Below are positions 1-8,944 of a DNA stretch of 58,697 nt, piece by piece. Below the pieces are notes generated by a model. It worked only from the letters and a program-made list of their open reading frames with translations, ran no database searches and was not told where the DNA came from. The stretch spans positions 1-58,697 of the forward strand of contig JAFDXD010000089.1 in the NCBI GenBank assembly GCA_018268135.1. The letters run 5' to 3'. Numbering within the stretch: the stretch's first letter is position 1; each line of letters begins with the position of its first letter. Source of the DNA: Bacteroidota bacterium. Its GTDB lineage: Bacteria > Bacteroidota > Bacteroidia > Chitinophagales > Chitinophagaceae. Both the position numbers and the translations under genes were made by a program.

Positions 1-894
1 TATTGGAAAGAATTTACCAATGGAGGTTATTACTGGTACCAGGCTCCCATTGAAAGCCAGGCAATGATGATAGAAGCATTTTCGGATATTGATAAAAATA
101 ATCAAACCATTGACGACCTTAAAACATGGTTATTAAAACAAAAACAAACACAAAACTGGCAAACTACCAAAGCCACAGCAGAAGCTTGCTATGCACTTTT
201 GCTCAACGGAAGCAATTGGTTAGCAGAAGAAAAAGATGTAACTATTAAAATGGGGAATACTCTTATAAAAAGCACCGATGAAAAATTGGAAGCCGGCACG
301 GGTTATTTTAAAAAGACTTTTGATGGTGCCAATGTGCAACCGGATATGGGCAACATTACGGTATCAATAAAACCTACTGCTAACCCCACTAAAACTTCTA
401 CAAGCTGGGGTGCAGTGTATTGGCAATATTTTGAAGATATGGATAAAATCACTTCAGCCGAAACACCCTTAAAGTTGGTAAAAAAATTATTCATCGAAAA
501 AAATACAGACAAAGGTCCGGCATTGCAATTGCTAAAAGATGGTGATGAAATACAAATAGGTGATAAAATAAAAGTAAGGATAGAATTAAGAGCCGACAGG
601 GATATGGAATTTATTCACATGAAAGATATGCGTGCAAGCTGCATGGAGCCGGTAAATGTATTGAGCCAGTATAAATGGCAGGGTGGGCTCGGATATTATG
701 AAAGCACCAAAGATGCAAGTACTAATTTCTTTTTCGACTGGTTGCCAAAAGGTACTTATGTTTTTGAGTACCCAATGTTTGTAACACATGCCGGAAATTT
801 TAGCAACGGCATTACCACTATCCAATGTATGCATGCGCCTGAGTTTACCAGCCATAGCGAAGGAGTGAGAGTAAGTGTTGCAGAAAAAAAATAA
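1..894 (+). CDS. Alpha-2-macroglobulin family protein, C-terminal part (5' end outside window)
   Basis: The frame is open from the first base, so this is the last ~297 codons of a much longer gene. The in-frame ATG at 64 is internal. The text resembles the C-terminus of bacterial alpha-2-macroglobulin-like proteins of Bacteroidota: a helical segment with YYWYQAPIESQ and KTWLLKQKQTQNW (complement-like TED region), then a beta-rich end with QGGLGYYESTKD and WLPKGTYVFEYP (receptor-binding-like domain). Such proteins are large envelope-anchored protease traps or structural proteins. No thioester motif is visible in this part; it would lie upstream if present. The gene is followed by a hairpin terminator at 958-987 shared with the convergent gene. 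Confidence 0.8.
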   Translation, partial: YWKEFTNGGYYWYQAPIESQAMMIEAFSDIDKNNQTIDDLKTWLLKQKQTQNWQTTKATAEACYALLLNGSNWLAEEKDVTIKMGNTLIKSTDEKLEAGTGYFKKTFDGANVQPDMGNITVSIKPTANPTKTSTSWGAVYWQYFEDMDKITSAETPLKLVKKLFIEKNTDKGPALQLLKDGDEIQIGDKIKVRIELRADRDMEFIHMKDMRASCMEPVNVLSQYKWQGGLGYYESTKDASTNFFFDWLPKGTYVFEYPMFVTHAGNFSNGITTIQCMHAPEFTSHSEGVRVSVAEKK

Positions 895-932
895 TTTTAT
901 AGGATTATGCAGAATGAGTACAAAACAAAATA

Positions 933-962
933 GCGAGGCATGGGCTTGGGCCTCATAAAAAA
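933..962 (+). repeat. Small dispersed repeat with hairpin, copy 1
   Basis: The sequence begins GCGAGGC and ends GGGCCTCATAAAAAA. GAGGC (935-939) can pair with GCCTC (950-954). A second copy at 25703-25732 matches at about 25 of 30 positions and keeps the pairing potential with a changed stem (GC-GGC with GCC-GC). Both copies lie downstream of or between genes and run into an A-tract. Confidence 0.45.
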
Positions 963-987
963 AAACCGGGATATACCCGGTTTTTTT
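958..987. terminator. Bidirectional intrinsic terminator
   Basis: CCGGG (966-970) and CCCGG (976-980) form a stem around ATATA, flanked by an A-tract on the left and a T-tract on the right. It therefore works on both strands for the convergent genes ending at 894 and 991. Confidence 0.8.
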
Positions 988-990
988 CCA

Positions 991-2268
991 TTAATTACAC
1001 TGCCCCGCCTGTCTTGCAGCATTCATATAAATTCTCGATTTTTCGGCCATGGCCTGTGCCAGGTTAGATGAATAAGTTCTTTCAGCAGCCTGCATATCAG
1101 CTTCAGCTTGCATCAATATGCTTAAGCTTTGATTTAGGCAAGCGAGCCTTGCCTGGCCTGCGCCAGAATTTTCGGGATGTTCATCTATACCATGTTGAAC
1201 AGAACAAATAGAAGTTTTGGTAGATAAGATTGATGAATGCACTGAAATAAGAGGATCCGACATTTCTATCATTGCCCTTTGTGCCGTATTATTTTGCATT
1301 AAATTTCCTGACTGTGCTTTTCTAACATCTTCTTCTTCTCTATTTAATAACTCTCTTCTGTACGCAATTTCGGCCATTCGCTCTGCCTGGCAAGATCGCA
1401 TGTGCGACACATTGGCTTCATCCCGGTCAATCTTTTCTCTTTCTTCCTGCAATCTGGCATTTGATTTTGCATAAAAATCCGATTCTATCATTTTAAATCC
1501 AGTGGGATCAAAGCATACATTCCGCCTTTCAATACGCTTAATGGAAATATCTGTAGTACCCGATTTTAATTCCATTATTGTAAAAATTCCGGCATTGGTT
1601 CTTATAATTCCTATTCCAAAGAGGCCTAAATATTTTTCAACTTTAAATGTTTGCGGATAATTTGTTCCATTAATACTCCATTCAGTTTGCTGCCCATCCA
1701 CTTTATAAGTTACAGCACTTGCTTTGCCATCACAATATCTTCTTACCTGTCCTTTTTTAGTAAATAATGCGCCCACTATGGTATTATTTACCTGTAGTTC
1801 GTGGGTTTCGGAATTACTTGTAGTAACTAAATGATCAATCCCTTCTCCTCTCGATGCTTTTTCATTGTGATACATAAAAACATTGCCCAGTTTAAAACTT
1901 ACTACACTAAACCTAAAGGATTCCACTTCAGGCATAAGCTCTGTAATGGGGCCTCCGGCAGATGGCTGAGTATATCCCATATAACCATCTGTAGTATTTA
2001 TAAACAAAGTAGTTTGCCTACTGATTCTTCCTCCAAAATACATGTCAATATCAATGGTTAAATCAAAACAAAAATTTTGCCTTACCGGGTAAATTCTGGC
2101 GCCTTCACTATTTCCCCGTAAGATGGGTGCATGCGTGGCTTGTGACATAGCCTGGTTAAATCCAAAAACTGTAGTATCCCTGTGCAAAGTATCAGTACGG
2201 GGAGGTTGCGCTAATAAACTACTGCTTAGTAGCAATAAATTAAAAATGATAAGCGAAAAATATTTCAT
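991..2268 (-). CDS. Secreted protein of unknown function with a central coiled coil
   Basis: The 425-residue protein has a clear signal peptide (about residues 1-20, ending SSLLAQ). The first ~240 residues look beta-rich, with aromatic and glycine patches. Residues ~255-320 are strongly charged and helical (REEREKIDRDEANVSH and a later REEEDVRKA), suggesting a coiled coil. A second helical segment closes the protein. I recognise no family. It lies 22 bases downstream of the OmpA-like gene on the same strand and is probably co-transcribed with it. An envelope role is inferred only from the signal peptide and this neighbour. Confidence 0.7.
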   Translation of the reverse strand: MKYFSLIIFNLLLLSSSLLAQPPRTDTLHRDTTVFGFNQAMSQATHAPILRGNSEGARIYPVRQNFCFDLTIDIDMYFGGRISRQTTLFINTTDGYMGYTQPSAGGPITELMPEVESFRFSVVSFKLGNVFMYHNEKASRGEGIDHLVTTSNSETHELQVNNTIVGALFTKKGQVRRYCDGKASAVTYKVDGQQTEWSINGTNYPQTFKVEKYLGLFGIGIIRTNAGIFTIMELKSGTTDISIKRIERRNVCFDPTGFKMIESDFYAKSNARLQEEREKIDRDEANVSHMRSCQAERMAEIAYRRELLNREEEDVRKAQSGNLMQNNTAQRAMIEMSDPLISVHSSILSTKTSICSVQHGIDEHPENSGAGQARLACLNQSLSILMQAEADMQAAERTYSSNLAQAMAEKSRIYMNAARQAGQCN

Positions 2269-2290
2269 ACAGAGAAAAAATTTAGTTAGT

Positions 2291-3637
2291 TTATAATTTG
2301 ATAAATTCTACTCTTCGGTTTTTTGCTTTTCCTTCTGCAGTAGAATTATCAGCTACCGGTTGCGTTGCTCCTTTTCCATCTGTCTGAATTCTTACAGATG
2401 CTATACCATAATTTGCAACAAGATATTTTTTTACAGCATCAGCTCTTTTTTTAGATAATGTAATATTTTTACCGGCATTACCATCGCTGTCTGTATGGCC
2501 GTTAATTTTTATTTTTAAATCAGGATTAGCTTTTAAAGCATCGCCAAATTGGTTTACTACCGGGTAAGATTCACTTTTTATTACATCGCTATTTACATCA
2601 AACAAAATATCACTGGTAACAGCTTTGCCCTCATTCATCAATTGTTTTATCAGTAAGCTTCTGGCATCTGTTTCGGCTGATGCTATGCGTATATTACCAA
2701 CATACATATCAAGATCGGGTGGTGGTATTACTGTATTACTAAGTAAGAAAAAATTATTGCGCATGTTGGGAGTAATTGCCTGCGGAAGGTCCACCACTTT
2801 TGTCTGATCAAGATAAATACGTACCCTGGCTTTGTTTAATGCAATAGACACATGCAATATTTTGTTGGCATAAGAGGTAATTGGAAAATCACCTTTTGAG
2901 CCAAGTACATCATTTTGTAATCCATACTCTACCTGATGGCTGTCTTCTTCAGTATATCGGGCAATGTTCATAAAAAACCGGTCTTTATAATACATATCTT
3001 CTTTTAAAATATTTTTTACTTCTGTAAAACCAAATTTTATAAACGGGGTAGATTTAGCGCCTTGTGCATCAAGATACAAATCAAACTCAATAGTGCAATT
3101 TTCAGGTAAAGCCGTATTCAGCATTGGTGTAATGGCTGTGCTGGTTTTTAATTCCAGCCATCGGCCCGAAAGGTTGTTGAGTGTAATAATTTTTCCACTA
3201 CCATTAGAGTTCCATTTTGCAGGAAAATCTGACAATGCATCCTGCGAAAAATCATCCTGAAAAATAATATTTTGACCAGGTACAAAATCAGAAGTTGCAG
3301 CCCCGGCATTTACTGCTGAAGTATTGGTGGGAGTAGTACCATTATTTACCGGGGTATTGTTAGAATTATTTCCTGGTATTGCATCAGTATTGGTGGGGTT
3401 TGCAGGGTTGGCAGGATCAGAGCCCGTATTTTTCTTTTTTGATTTCTTTTTAAAAATATTACCAATGGCTTTACCTGTTTGATCAAAAGCGCCATTTACT
3501 GTTTTATCAATAGTAGTACCTGTATTATTGTTTACATCTGTAATTGCACGCTGCTTTGCCTGCTCTACGGTACTTTGTGCATTTGTTGCCAAAAAAAGCA
3601 ACAAACTAAATGTTAATCCGGCAATTATTTTTTTCAT
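2291..3637 (-). CDS. OmpA family outer-membrane / peptidoglycan-binding lipoprotein-like protein
   Basis: The 448-residue protein has a signal peptide (MKKIIAGLTFSLLLFLATNA), then a low-complexity linker rich in Asn, Thr and Pro (~residues 70-115). A beta-sandwich-like middle (~120-320) contains WNSNGSGKIITLNNLSGRW and resembles a lectin-like or jelly-roll domain. The C-terminal ~110 residues are an OmpA_C domain: DILFDVNSD, INGHTDSDGN, LSKKRADAVKKYL, ending KAKNRRVEF. In this family that domain binds diaminopimelate in peptidoglycan. It is upstream of the coiled-coil secreted gene on the minus strand, with 22 bases between, and downstream of the CARDB-like gene. Confidence 0.9.
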   Translation of the reverse strand: MKKIIAGLTFSLLLFLATNAQSTVEQAKQRAITDVNNNTGTTIDKTVNGAFDQTGKAIGNIFKKKSKKKNTGSDPANPANPTNTDAIPGNNSNNTPVNNGTTPTNTSAVNAGAATSDFVPGQNIIFQDDFSQDALSDFPAKWNSNGSGKIITLNNLSGRWLELKTSTAITPMLNTALPENCTIEFDLYLDAQGAKSTPFIKFGFTEVKNILKEDMYYKDRFFMNIARYTEEDSHQVEYGLQNDVLGSKGDFPITSYANKILHVSIALNKARVRIYLDQTKVVDLPQAITPNMRNNFFLLSNTVIPPPDLDMYVGNIRIASAETDARSLLIKQLMNEGKAVTSDILFDVNSDVIKSESYPVVNQFGDALKANPDLKIKINGHTDSDGNAGKNITLSKKRADAVKKYLVANYGIASVRIQTDGKGATQPVADNSTAEGKAKNRRVEFIKL

Positions 3638-3661
3638 AATCGTAATTTTTATTTTTTTTCT

Positions 3662-4186
3662 TTAGGGGATATCAACTGTAAATAGTGGTGAATTGTTGTT
3701 GGATTCATTACTCTCTGCAATTCCATTATTGCAATCCATACGGATTACGCACTCATGCCTTCCTCTGCCTAATGCTGTAATATCTTTTGCAAAAGTCCAT
3801 TGTTCTGTACGTTGTTCGCCGGGCTGCATCGTTTGCAGGTAGGCTGGTGAACCAATTATCATATACCTGTATCCTCCACCGGTAGTGCCGTACCTTGTTT
3901 GCATGTCTAAAAAAAATCGCTTATTTGTTGGCCCGTTGCCGGCGTTTTTATAAGTAATAGAAAGAGTAATTTCAAAAATATGCCTGGTATCATCTTCATG
4001 CACATTTACTACATTTTCACTCACAAACTGGAGGTCGGGCATAAGCTTAGGAATTTTTGGCGTTACTAATACATTGGGATGCAAGGGCAGGTTTTTGGGT
4101 ATTTGGGGTTGTACCTGTGCCATACCGGCATTTGCAAAAAAAGCAAGACTTACTAATAATAACCATTGTGTTTTCCTTTTCATCAT
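3662..4186 (-). CDS. Secreted CARDB-like domain protein
   Basis: I choose the ATG at 4186 (ATGATGAAAAGG) because it starts directly before a signal peptide (KTQWLLLVSLAFFANAGMAQ). The frame is open further upstream, to 4234, but that would put 16 non-signal-like residues in front. The mature part is one beta-sandwich: PDLQFVSENVV, then ITYKNAGNGPTNK, then a C-terminal GIAESNESNNNSP, the pattern of CARDB (cell-adhesion-related) domains with the N-E-S-N-N repeat near the end. It probably acts at the cell surface or in the periplasm. It precedes the OmpA-like gene by 24 bases and may head that three-gene unit. Confidence 0.75.
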   Translation of the reverse strand: MMKRKTQWLLLVSLAFFANAGMAQVQPQIPKNLPLHPNVLVTPKIPKLMPDLQFVSENVVNVHEDDTRHIFEITLSITYKNAGNGPTNKRFFLDMQTRYGTTGGGYRYMIIGSPAYLQTMQPGEQRTEQWTFAKDITALGRGRHECVIRMDCNNGIAESNESNNNSPLFTVDIP

Positions 4187-4546
4187 TATAAAATTTAGAA
4201 CTGTAAAATTCCAATGAAAAAGGTTGCCGGTCAATTACACATTAGGGGAATAAGGGAAATGTAACTATCCTATTTTAACTTAAATGAAAAATAAGTAAAG
4301 AAAATGCTATTCTGATAACAGGTTGTCAGTATCATTCATTAATATTTCGGCAAATCAGCTTTTGCTAAAAATAGTAAATGCCACTAAAACAGGCTGTTTT
4401 ATAGGCTAACAGGCTTATATTTGCAGCCCGATTATTTTAGATAATAAAGGGCAATATTTTTGCAAATCAATAAGATTGAAACCAAAAAAGCCACCATTTT
4501 AACCGGTGTGCAATAAAATTTAGTACAAATAACAGAATACAATAAA
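4187..4546. other. Intergenic region, divergent promoters for the CARDB-like gene and aspS
   Basis: About 360 bases without a gene. Two candidate -7 boxes on the plus strand fit TAnnTTTG (4416-4423 and 4455-4462). No good -33 box accompanies them and no riboswitch fold was recognised. An open frame crossing it on the minus strand is the shadow of aspS. Confidence 0.5.
4416..4423 (+). promoter_or_regulatory. Candidate -7 box upstream of aspS
   Basis: TATATTTG matches the Bacteroidota TAnnTTTG -7 consensus exactly and would give a leader of about 115 bases. A second exact match, TATTTTTG at 4455-4462, is an alternative. No convincing -33 TTG at the usual 19-21 base spacing was found. Confidence 0.35.
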
Positions 4547-6376
4547 ATGTTTAGAACACACACATGTGGCCAACTAAGGCTTGAAAATAAAAATGAAACG
4601 GTAACCCTTGCAGGCTGGGTGCAAACAGTACGAAAGTTTGGCAGCATCACTTTTGTAGATTTAAGAGACAGGTATGGTATTACACAATTACTTTTTGCCG
4701 AAAGTCTCAATGCCAGCCTTGAAGCAAACCCGCTGGGTAGAGAATATGTGTTGCAGGTAAGTGGTACAGTAAATGAGCGAAGCAATAAAAATACTAATAT
4801 CCCTACCGGCGAAATAGAGCTTGCTGTTTCGTCTTTTACCATTTTAAATAAATCGGCCGTACCGCCCTTTACCATTCAAGATGATACGGATGGTGGCGAT
4901 GACCTTAGGATGAAATACCGGTACCTGGATCTTCGCAGAAATGCAGTAAAGAAAAACTTAGAACTTCGCTATGCCGTTGGCAGAAGTACCCGAAATTATT
5001 TGCATGAAAATAATTTCATGGATATTGAAACACCTTTTCTCATAAAATCTACACCCGAAGGAGCAAGAGACTTTGTAGTGCCAAGCCGCATGAATGCAGG
5101 TCAATTTTATGCCTTGCCTCAAAGCCCGCAAACTTTTAAGCAATTATTAATGGTAAGTGGCTACGACAGGTATTATCAAATAGTAAAATGCTTTAGAGAT
5201 GAAGATTTGAGAGCAGACCGACAGCCGGAGTTTACACAAATAGATTGTGAAATGTGTTTTGTAGAGCAGGAAGATATTTTGCAAACATTTGAAGGCCTGG
5301 TAAAGCGCATTTTTAAAGATGTAAAAGGCATAGAATATACAGAGAAGGTAGAGCGTATGACCTGGGAAAATGCCATGTGGACTTATGGCAATGATAAGCC
5401 CGACATTAGGTTTGAAATAAAACTATGTAACCTTAAATTTCCGTCACATACTTTTCCTGACAGAAAAGATATATCCTCATTAGTTAGCGGCACTGGTTTT
5501 AATGTATTTGATGATGCAGAAAGTGTGATTGCAATAGCAGCGCCGGGATGCAGCGAGTACACCCGCAAACAAACCGACGAACTAACGGAATGGGTTAAAC
5601 GCCCACAAGTTGGCATGAAGGGCCTGGTATTTATTAAGTGCAATATAGATGGCACTTACAAAAGCAGCGTAGATAAATTTTACAATACAGAAAGATTAAA
5701 AGCCATTGCCGATGCTGCCAATGCTAAAGCTGGCGACCTTATATTAATAGTAGCCGGGCCAGAAGAGCGCACCCGCAAAGCTGCCAGCGACTTACGCATG
5801 TACATGGGTACTACACTTGGGCTGCGCAAGGCAGATGATTATAAATTACTGTGGGTACTTGATTTCCCTTTATTTGAATATGCAGAAGAAGAAAACAGGT
5901 GGGTAGCAAGGCACCATCCCTTTACATCGCCCAAGCCGGATGATATTGGCAACATGATAAACAATAACCCGGTTATTGAAAATGCTGCAGAATATTTAAA
6001 ACATCCTTATGCCAATATTAAAGCCAATGCCTATGATATGGTATTAAATGGCAATGAAATTGGCGGAGGCTCCATTCGTATTTATCAAAAAGAACTGCAG
6101 GAAAAAATGTTTGCCGCTTTGGGAATGGATGCCCGGGAGCAGCAACATAAATTTGGGTTTTTATTAGGAGCTTTTGAATATGGCGCTCCGCCACATGGGG
6201 GCATCGCTTTTGGTTTCGACAGGCTTTGCTCAATACTAGGTGGCAGCGAAAGCATTCGTGATTTTATTGCTTTCCCTAAAAATAATAGTGGCCGTGATGT
6301 AATGATAGATGCACCTTCAACCATTGATGAAAAACAGTTTGAAGAACTGCAAATAAAACTTAACCTGCATTCATAA
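4547..6376 (+). CDS. aspS: Aspartyl-tRNA synthetase
   Basis: The 609-residue length is typical of bacterial AspRS. It charges tRNA-Asp with aspartate in the cytoplasm. Seen: an N-terminal OB-fold anticodon-binding domain ([19 protein letters not shown]), class II motif 2 ([19 protein letters not shown] near residues 214-232), an inserted GAD-like domain (about 280-420) and motif 3 ([16 protein letters not shown] near 551-566). The long bacterial form with the insertion fits. The gene stands alone between an upstream 360-base spacer and a strong terminator at 6407-6434, so it is likely monocistronic. Confidence 0.98.
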   Translation: MFRTHTCGQLRLENKNETVTLAGWVQTVRKFGSITFVDLRDRYGITQLLFAESLNASLEANPLGREYVLQVSGTVNERSNKNTNIPTGEIELAVSSFTILNKSAVPPFTIQDDTDGGDDLRMKYRYLDLRRNAVKKNLELRYAVGRSTRNYLHENNFMDIETPFLIKSTPEGARDFVVPSRMNAGQFYALPQSPQTFKQLLMVSGYDRYYQIVKCFRDEDLRADRQPEFTQIDCEMCFVEQEDILQTFEGLVKRIFKDVKGIEYTEKVERMTWENAMWTYGNDKPDIRFEIKLCNLKFPSHTFPDRKDISSLVSGTGFNVFDDAESVIAIAAPGCSEYTRKQTDELTEWVKRPQVGMKGLVFIKCNIDGTYKSSVDKFYNTERLKAIADAANAKAGDLILIVAGPEERTRKAASDLRMYMGTTLGLRKADDYKLLWVLDFPLFEYAEEENRWVARHHPFTSPKPDDIGNMINNNPVIENAAEYLKHPYANIKANAYDMVLNGNEIGGGSIRIYQKELQEKMFAALGMDAREQQHKFGFLLGAFEYGAPPHGGIAFGFDRLCSILGGSESIRDFIAFPKNNSGRDVMIDAPSTIDEKQFEELQIKLNLHS

Positions 6377-6406
6377 AAATAATATTCAAATAAATAACTT
6401 GATTTC

Positions 6407-6434
6407 AAAAGCCTGTATTGCTACGGGCTTTTTT
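6407..6434 (+). terminator. Intrinsic terminator after aspS
   Basis: AAAAGCC (6407-6413) with TGTA pairs with TACGGGCTTTT, followed by a T-run. The stem-loop begins about 30 bases after the aspS stop. Confidence 0.8.
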
Positions 6435-6516
6435 ATTTTAAAATTTTGTTACAAAAAAAATAAATATCACTATCCTACCTGATTTTTTTATAATATTATA
6501 CTCTTAAAAAAATGGC

Positions 6517-7383
6517 ATGAAACAATTATTCTTACTTTCTTTTACAGCAATTGTATTTTTTTCTTGTAAAAAAGAGCAAGGCCCGCTACCCCCTGCAAAT
6601 ATTACAGACAGTACCCGGCTCAATGAATCTTACGGCTCTGATGCTGCCCAAAAAATGGATTTTTATTTACCCGCCAATCGTAGTACTACTGCTACCAAAG
6701 TGTTTATTCTGATACACGGCGGTGCATGGTCAGGAGGAGATAAAAATGATTTCAAACCATTTATAGATACTTTGAAACATCGTTTTCCGGACTTTGCTAT
6801 TTTTAATATCAACTATCGGTTGGCTGCTAATCCCTACAATTTATTTCCTACACAAGAGATGGATGTAAAAGCTGCTGTAGAATATATTTATAACCACCGT
6901 ACTAACTTTCTTATTTCAGATAAGTTTATTTTACTCGGCGCAAGCGCCGGTGCACACCTTGCAATGCTTCAAGCATACAAATACAATAGCCCGGTAAAAG
7001 CCAGGGCTGTAGTAGATTTTTTTGGCCCAAGCGACATGACAGAAATGTACAATAATCCTGTAGGAGGCAATATTTTATTATCGCTCTTAGTAGCACAGGT
7101 AGTAGGCTACATACCTACCCAAAACCCTACGATTTACAACAATTCAAGCCCTGTAAATTTTATTACTGCAAGCACAGCAATGCCCACCATTATGTTGCAT
7201 GGCGGCAACGATCCACTGGTAAATCCATCGCAATCTATTGCTGTACAAAACAAGCTTAATGCCGCCAACATCCCCAACCAATATGTATTTTACCCTTCGG
7301 GTGGCCATGGCGATTGGGATGCGCCCACTTATGCAGATGCCTTTAGTAAAATCCAGGCATTTATAAATACCAATGTTCCCTAA
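6517..7383 (+). CDS. Alpha/beta-hydrolase lipoprotein (esterase/lipase, HSL/BD-FAE-like)
   Basis: The 288-residue protein starts with a lipoprotein signal (MKQLFLLSFTAIVFFSC, lipobox Cys at residue 17), so it is envelope-anchored. The fold signatures are all present: oxyanion-hole HGG (LIHGGAWSGGDK), nucleophile elbow GASAG (LLGASAGAHLAM), acid in HGGNDPLV and catalytic His in SGGHGDWD. This order belongs to carboxylesterase/acetyl-hydrolase family proteins that cleave short-chain or feruloyl esters; the substrate cannot be read. It lies 34 bases before the next gene on the same strand, so they may be co-transcribed. Confidence 0.88.
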   Translation: MKQLFLLSFTAIVFFSCKKEQGPLPPANITDSTRLNESYGSDAAQKMDFYLPANRSTTATKVFILIHGGAWSGGDKNDFKPFIDTLKHRFPDFAIFNINYRLAANPYNLFPTQEMDVKAAVEYIYNHRTNFLISDKFILLGASAGAHLAMLQAYKYNSPVKARAVVDFFGPSDMTEMYNNPVGGNILLSLLVAQVVGYIPTQNPTIYNNSSPVNFITASTAMPTIMLHGGNDPLVNPSQSIAVQNKLNAANIPNQYVFYPSGGHGDWDAPTYADAFSKIQAFINTNVP

Positions 7384-7417
7384 ATAAATCATTTTTAGCT
7401 TCGCTTAAATTAGTAAA

Positions 7418-8671
7418 ATGAAAAAAGGGTTATTTATTTTTTTGGCAATATTCTCTTCACTTGCTGCAGTAGCGCAAAATTTATATTTTAAAGATATACT
7501 AAAACCCAACAGGGATGCGCTCTACCGCAATCTTGTACAAAACAGCATCAATAAAAATCTTTCTCTGCCCCTCACCGATTCTTCAGAAAACAATTGGCAG
7601 GATGCTTTTAATGCTTTAGAACTTTTAAAATACAAATCGCCCTTGGTAAACAGCCATATTACAAAAGCGATGAATGACTTAACCAACCGAAGCATCGATT
7701 TTAAAAGAGCAATCATTGAATTAATTTATAGCAACTACCCAAAAATATTTAAACACCAGGCCTACAATTTATTTGCACAAAGTACCGATGCTAAACTTTT
7801 AGCAATGTGTGCAAATTATATTTTGCAATGCCATGTATCGGCCGATACCATCCATACGCTTCTGCAAAAAACCCGGCAACAATTACAGCAAGATACCGGC
7901 AACCCCATTTTGGAGCAATTGCAATATCAATTGGTACACTACGCAAAGCCCGATGCAATACCGGATGTAAAAAGTTTTTTGCAAAAAAATTATTTGCCCG
8001 GCCAGGTGCTGCTCATAAGTTTTCAGAGAAAAAATCGCAATTATCCCGGCCTTGTAATAGTAAGAGATGGCAATGGAAATTTTGTAAAAGACGATAGTAC
8101 CAACCTGCTGTTTGCAGTGCCGCAGCTTGCACGCAGTATGAGCAATATGCCCGGCTATATCAGCAATGGCAATACTCCCGAAGGCATTTTTAAAATGGAT
8201 GGGTTTGATGTGAGCCGCAGCAGTTTTATTGGCCCTACTCCCAATATTCAATTAAGCATGCCATTTGAAACCAACGAAAAACATTTTTTTAATAACGATG
8301 CCATCACCGATACCAGTTGGAATATAAATCTGTACAAAAAATTATTACCCAAAAACTGGCAGGATTATTTCCCCATTTATCAAACCTATTATGCAGGCAA
8401 GGCAGGCCGTACAGAAATTATTGCACACGGCACCACCATTAACCCAGAGTATTATCGCACACAACCCTACTACCCCATTCCGCCCACACAAGGCTGCCTC
8501 TCCACAACAGAAATTTGGAATGAAAACACAGGGCATCAAACCAGGAGCGACCAGCGTGCCCTCATAAATGCCATGCTAAAAGCAGGCGGCTCACACGGCT
8601 ACACTATCGTTATAAATATTAATGATGAGCAAAGGCCCGTACTGCTTGCAGATGTTCTTCCTTATTTTTAA
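7418..8671 (+). CDS. Secreted protein, possible YkuD-like L,D-transpeptidase
   Basis: The 417-residue protein has a signal peptide (MKKGLFIFLAIFSSLAAVAQ) and is periplasmic. The N-terminal ~170 residues are helical and unrecognised. The C-terminal ~200 residues carry features reminiscent of L,D-transpeptidases: NTPEGIFKMDGF, IGPTPN, then IIAHGTT and, 20 residues later, TQGCLSTTEIWN. The Cys in QGC would be the nucleophile. The usual SHGC motif has His where this protein has Gln, so activity, or the family itself, is uncertain. If correct it would cross-link peptidoglycan or attach proteins to it. It could also be an unrelated carbohydrate-binding enzyme. Confidence 0.6.
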   Translation: MKKGLFIFLAIFSSLAAVAQNLYFKDILKPNRDALYRNLVQNSINKNLSLPLTDSSENNWQDAFNALELLKYKSPLVNSHITKAMNDLTNRSIDFKRAIIELIYSNYPKIFKHQAYNLFAQSTDAKLLAMCANYILQCHVSADTIHTLLQKTRQQLQQDTGNPILEQLQYQLVHYAKPDAIPDVKSFLQKNYLPGQVLLISFQRKNRNYPGLVIVRDGNGNFVKDDSTNLLFAVPQLARSMSNMPGYISNGNTPEGIFKMDGFDVSRSSFIGPTPNIQLSMPFETNEKHFFNNDAITDTSWNINLYKKLLPKNWQDYFPIYQTYYAGKAGRTEIIAHGTTINPEYYRTQPYYPIPPTQGCLSTTEIWNENTGHQTRSDQRALINAMLKAGGSHGYTIVININDEQRPVLLADVLPYF

Positions 8672-8689
8672 AATTCATTTTTTTTTGAT

Positions 8690-8738
8690 ACCGGCATTAG
8701 TTTTTCATGTCATCATCGTTGTGTCACAATCCTTTCAT
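8690..8738 (-). repeat. Dispersed intergenic repeat, copy A (diverged)
   Basis: ACCGGCA (8690-8696), a 24-nt middle (8697-8720), then GTGTCACAATCC. It is the most diverged of five copies in this window that share end blocks separated by 24 nt. The others are at 19448-19488, 23007-23054, 24877-24924 and 29537-29584. The strand given has the GTACAAG-type end first. Confidence 0.4.
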
Positions 8739-8788
8739 CGGCATACCTATGGGCATCAGGCATTATAAATGTTGCTATAAAAATCTAC

Positions 8789-8863
8789 CGCCGGGCCTTT
8801 AGCCCCGATAGTAGTGAAAAGCCCGCCGCAGGCGGCTTATAACGGATAGCGGGACCCAGGCCG
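8789..8863 (+). ncRNA. Structured RNA-like element upstream of rarA
   Basis: Three nested helices can be drawn. The outer one is GGCCT 8794-8798 with AGGCC 8858-8862. The middle one is CCCG 8804-8807 with CGGG 8850-8853, extended past an A-G mismatch by TA/TA. The inner one is a strong hairpin, AAGC plus CGCC (8819-8827) with GGCGGCTT (8831-8838), a GCA loop and one bulged C. The element is much richer in G+C than its surroundings. It ends 70 bases before a promoter that would start transcription at the rarA ATG, so it is not in the rarA leader. It may be a small RNA, a REP-like element or part of the upstream transcript's 3' end. Confidence 0.45.
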
Positions 8864-8932
8864 AATATAGAAATACTGCCCGGCTTCTCATTGTTTTTTT
8901 TTGCATAACTAAAAAAAATATAAGCACTGGCG

Positions 8933-8940
8933 TACCTTTA
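8933..8940 (+). promoter_or_regulatory. Candidate -7 box for a leaderless rarA transcript
   Basis: TACCTTTA fits TAnnTTT(G/A) and ends four bases before the ATG at 8945. In Bacteroidota promoters the start site is a few bases after this box, so transcription would begin at or next to the start codon. No clear -33 element was found. Confidence 0.4.
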
Positions 8941-8944
8941 TGCA

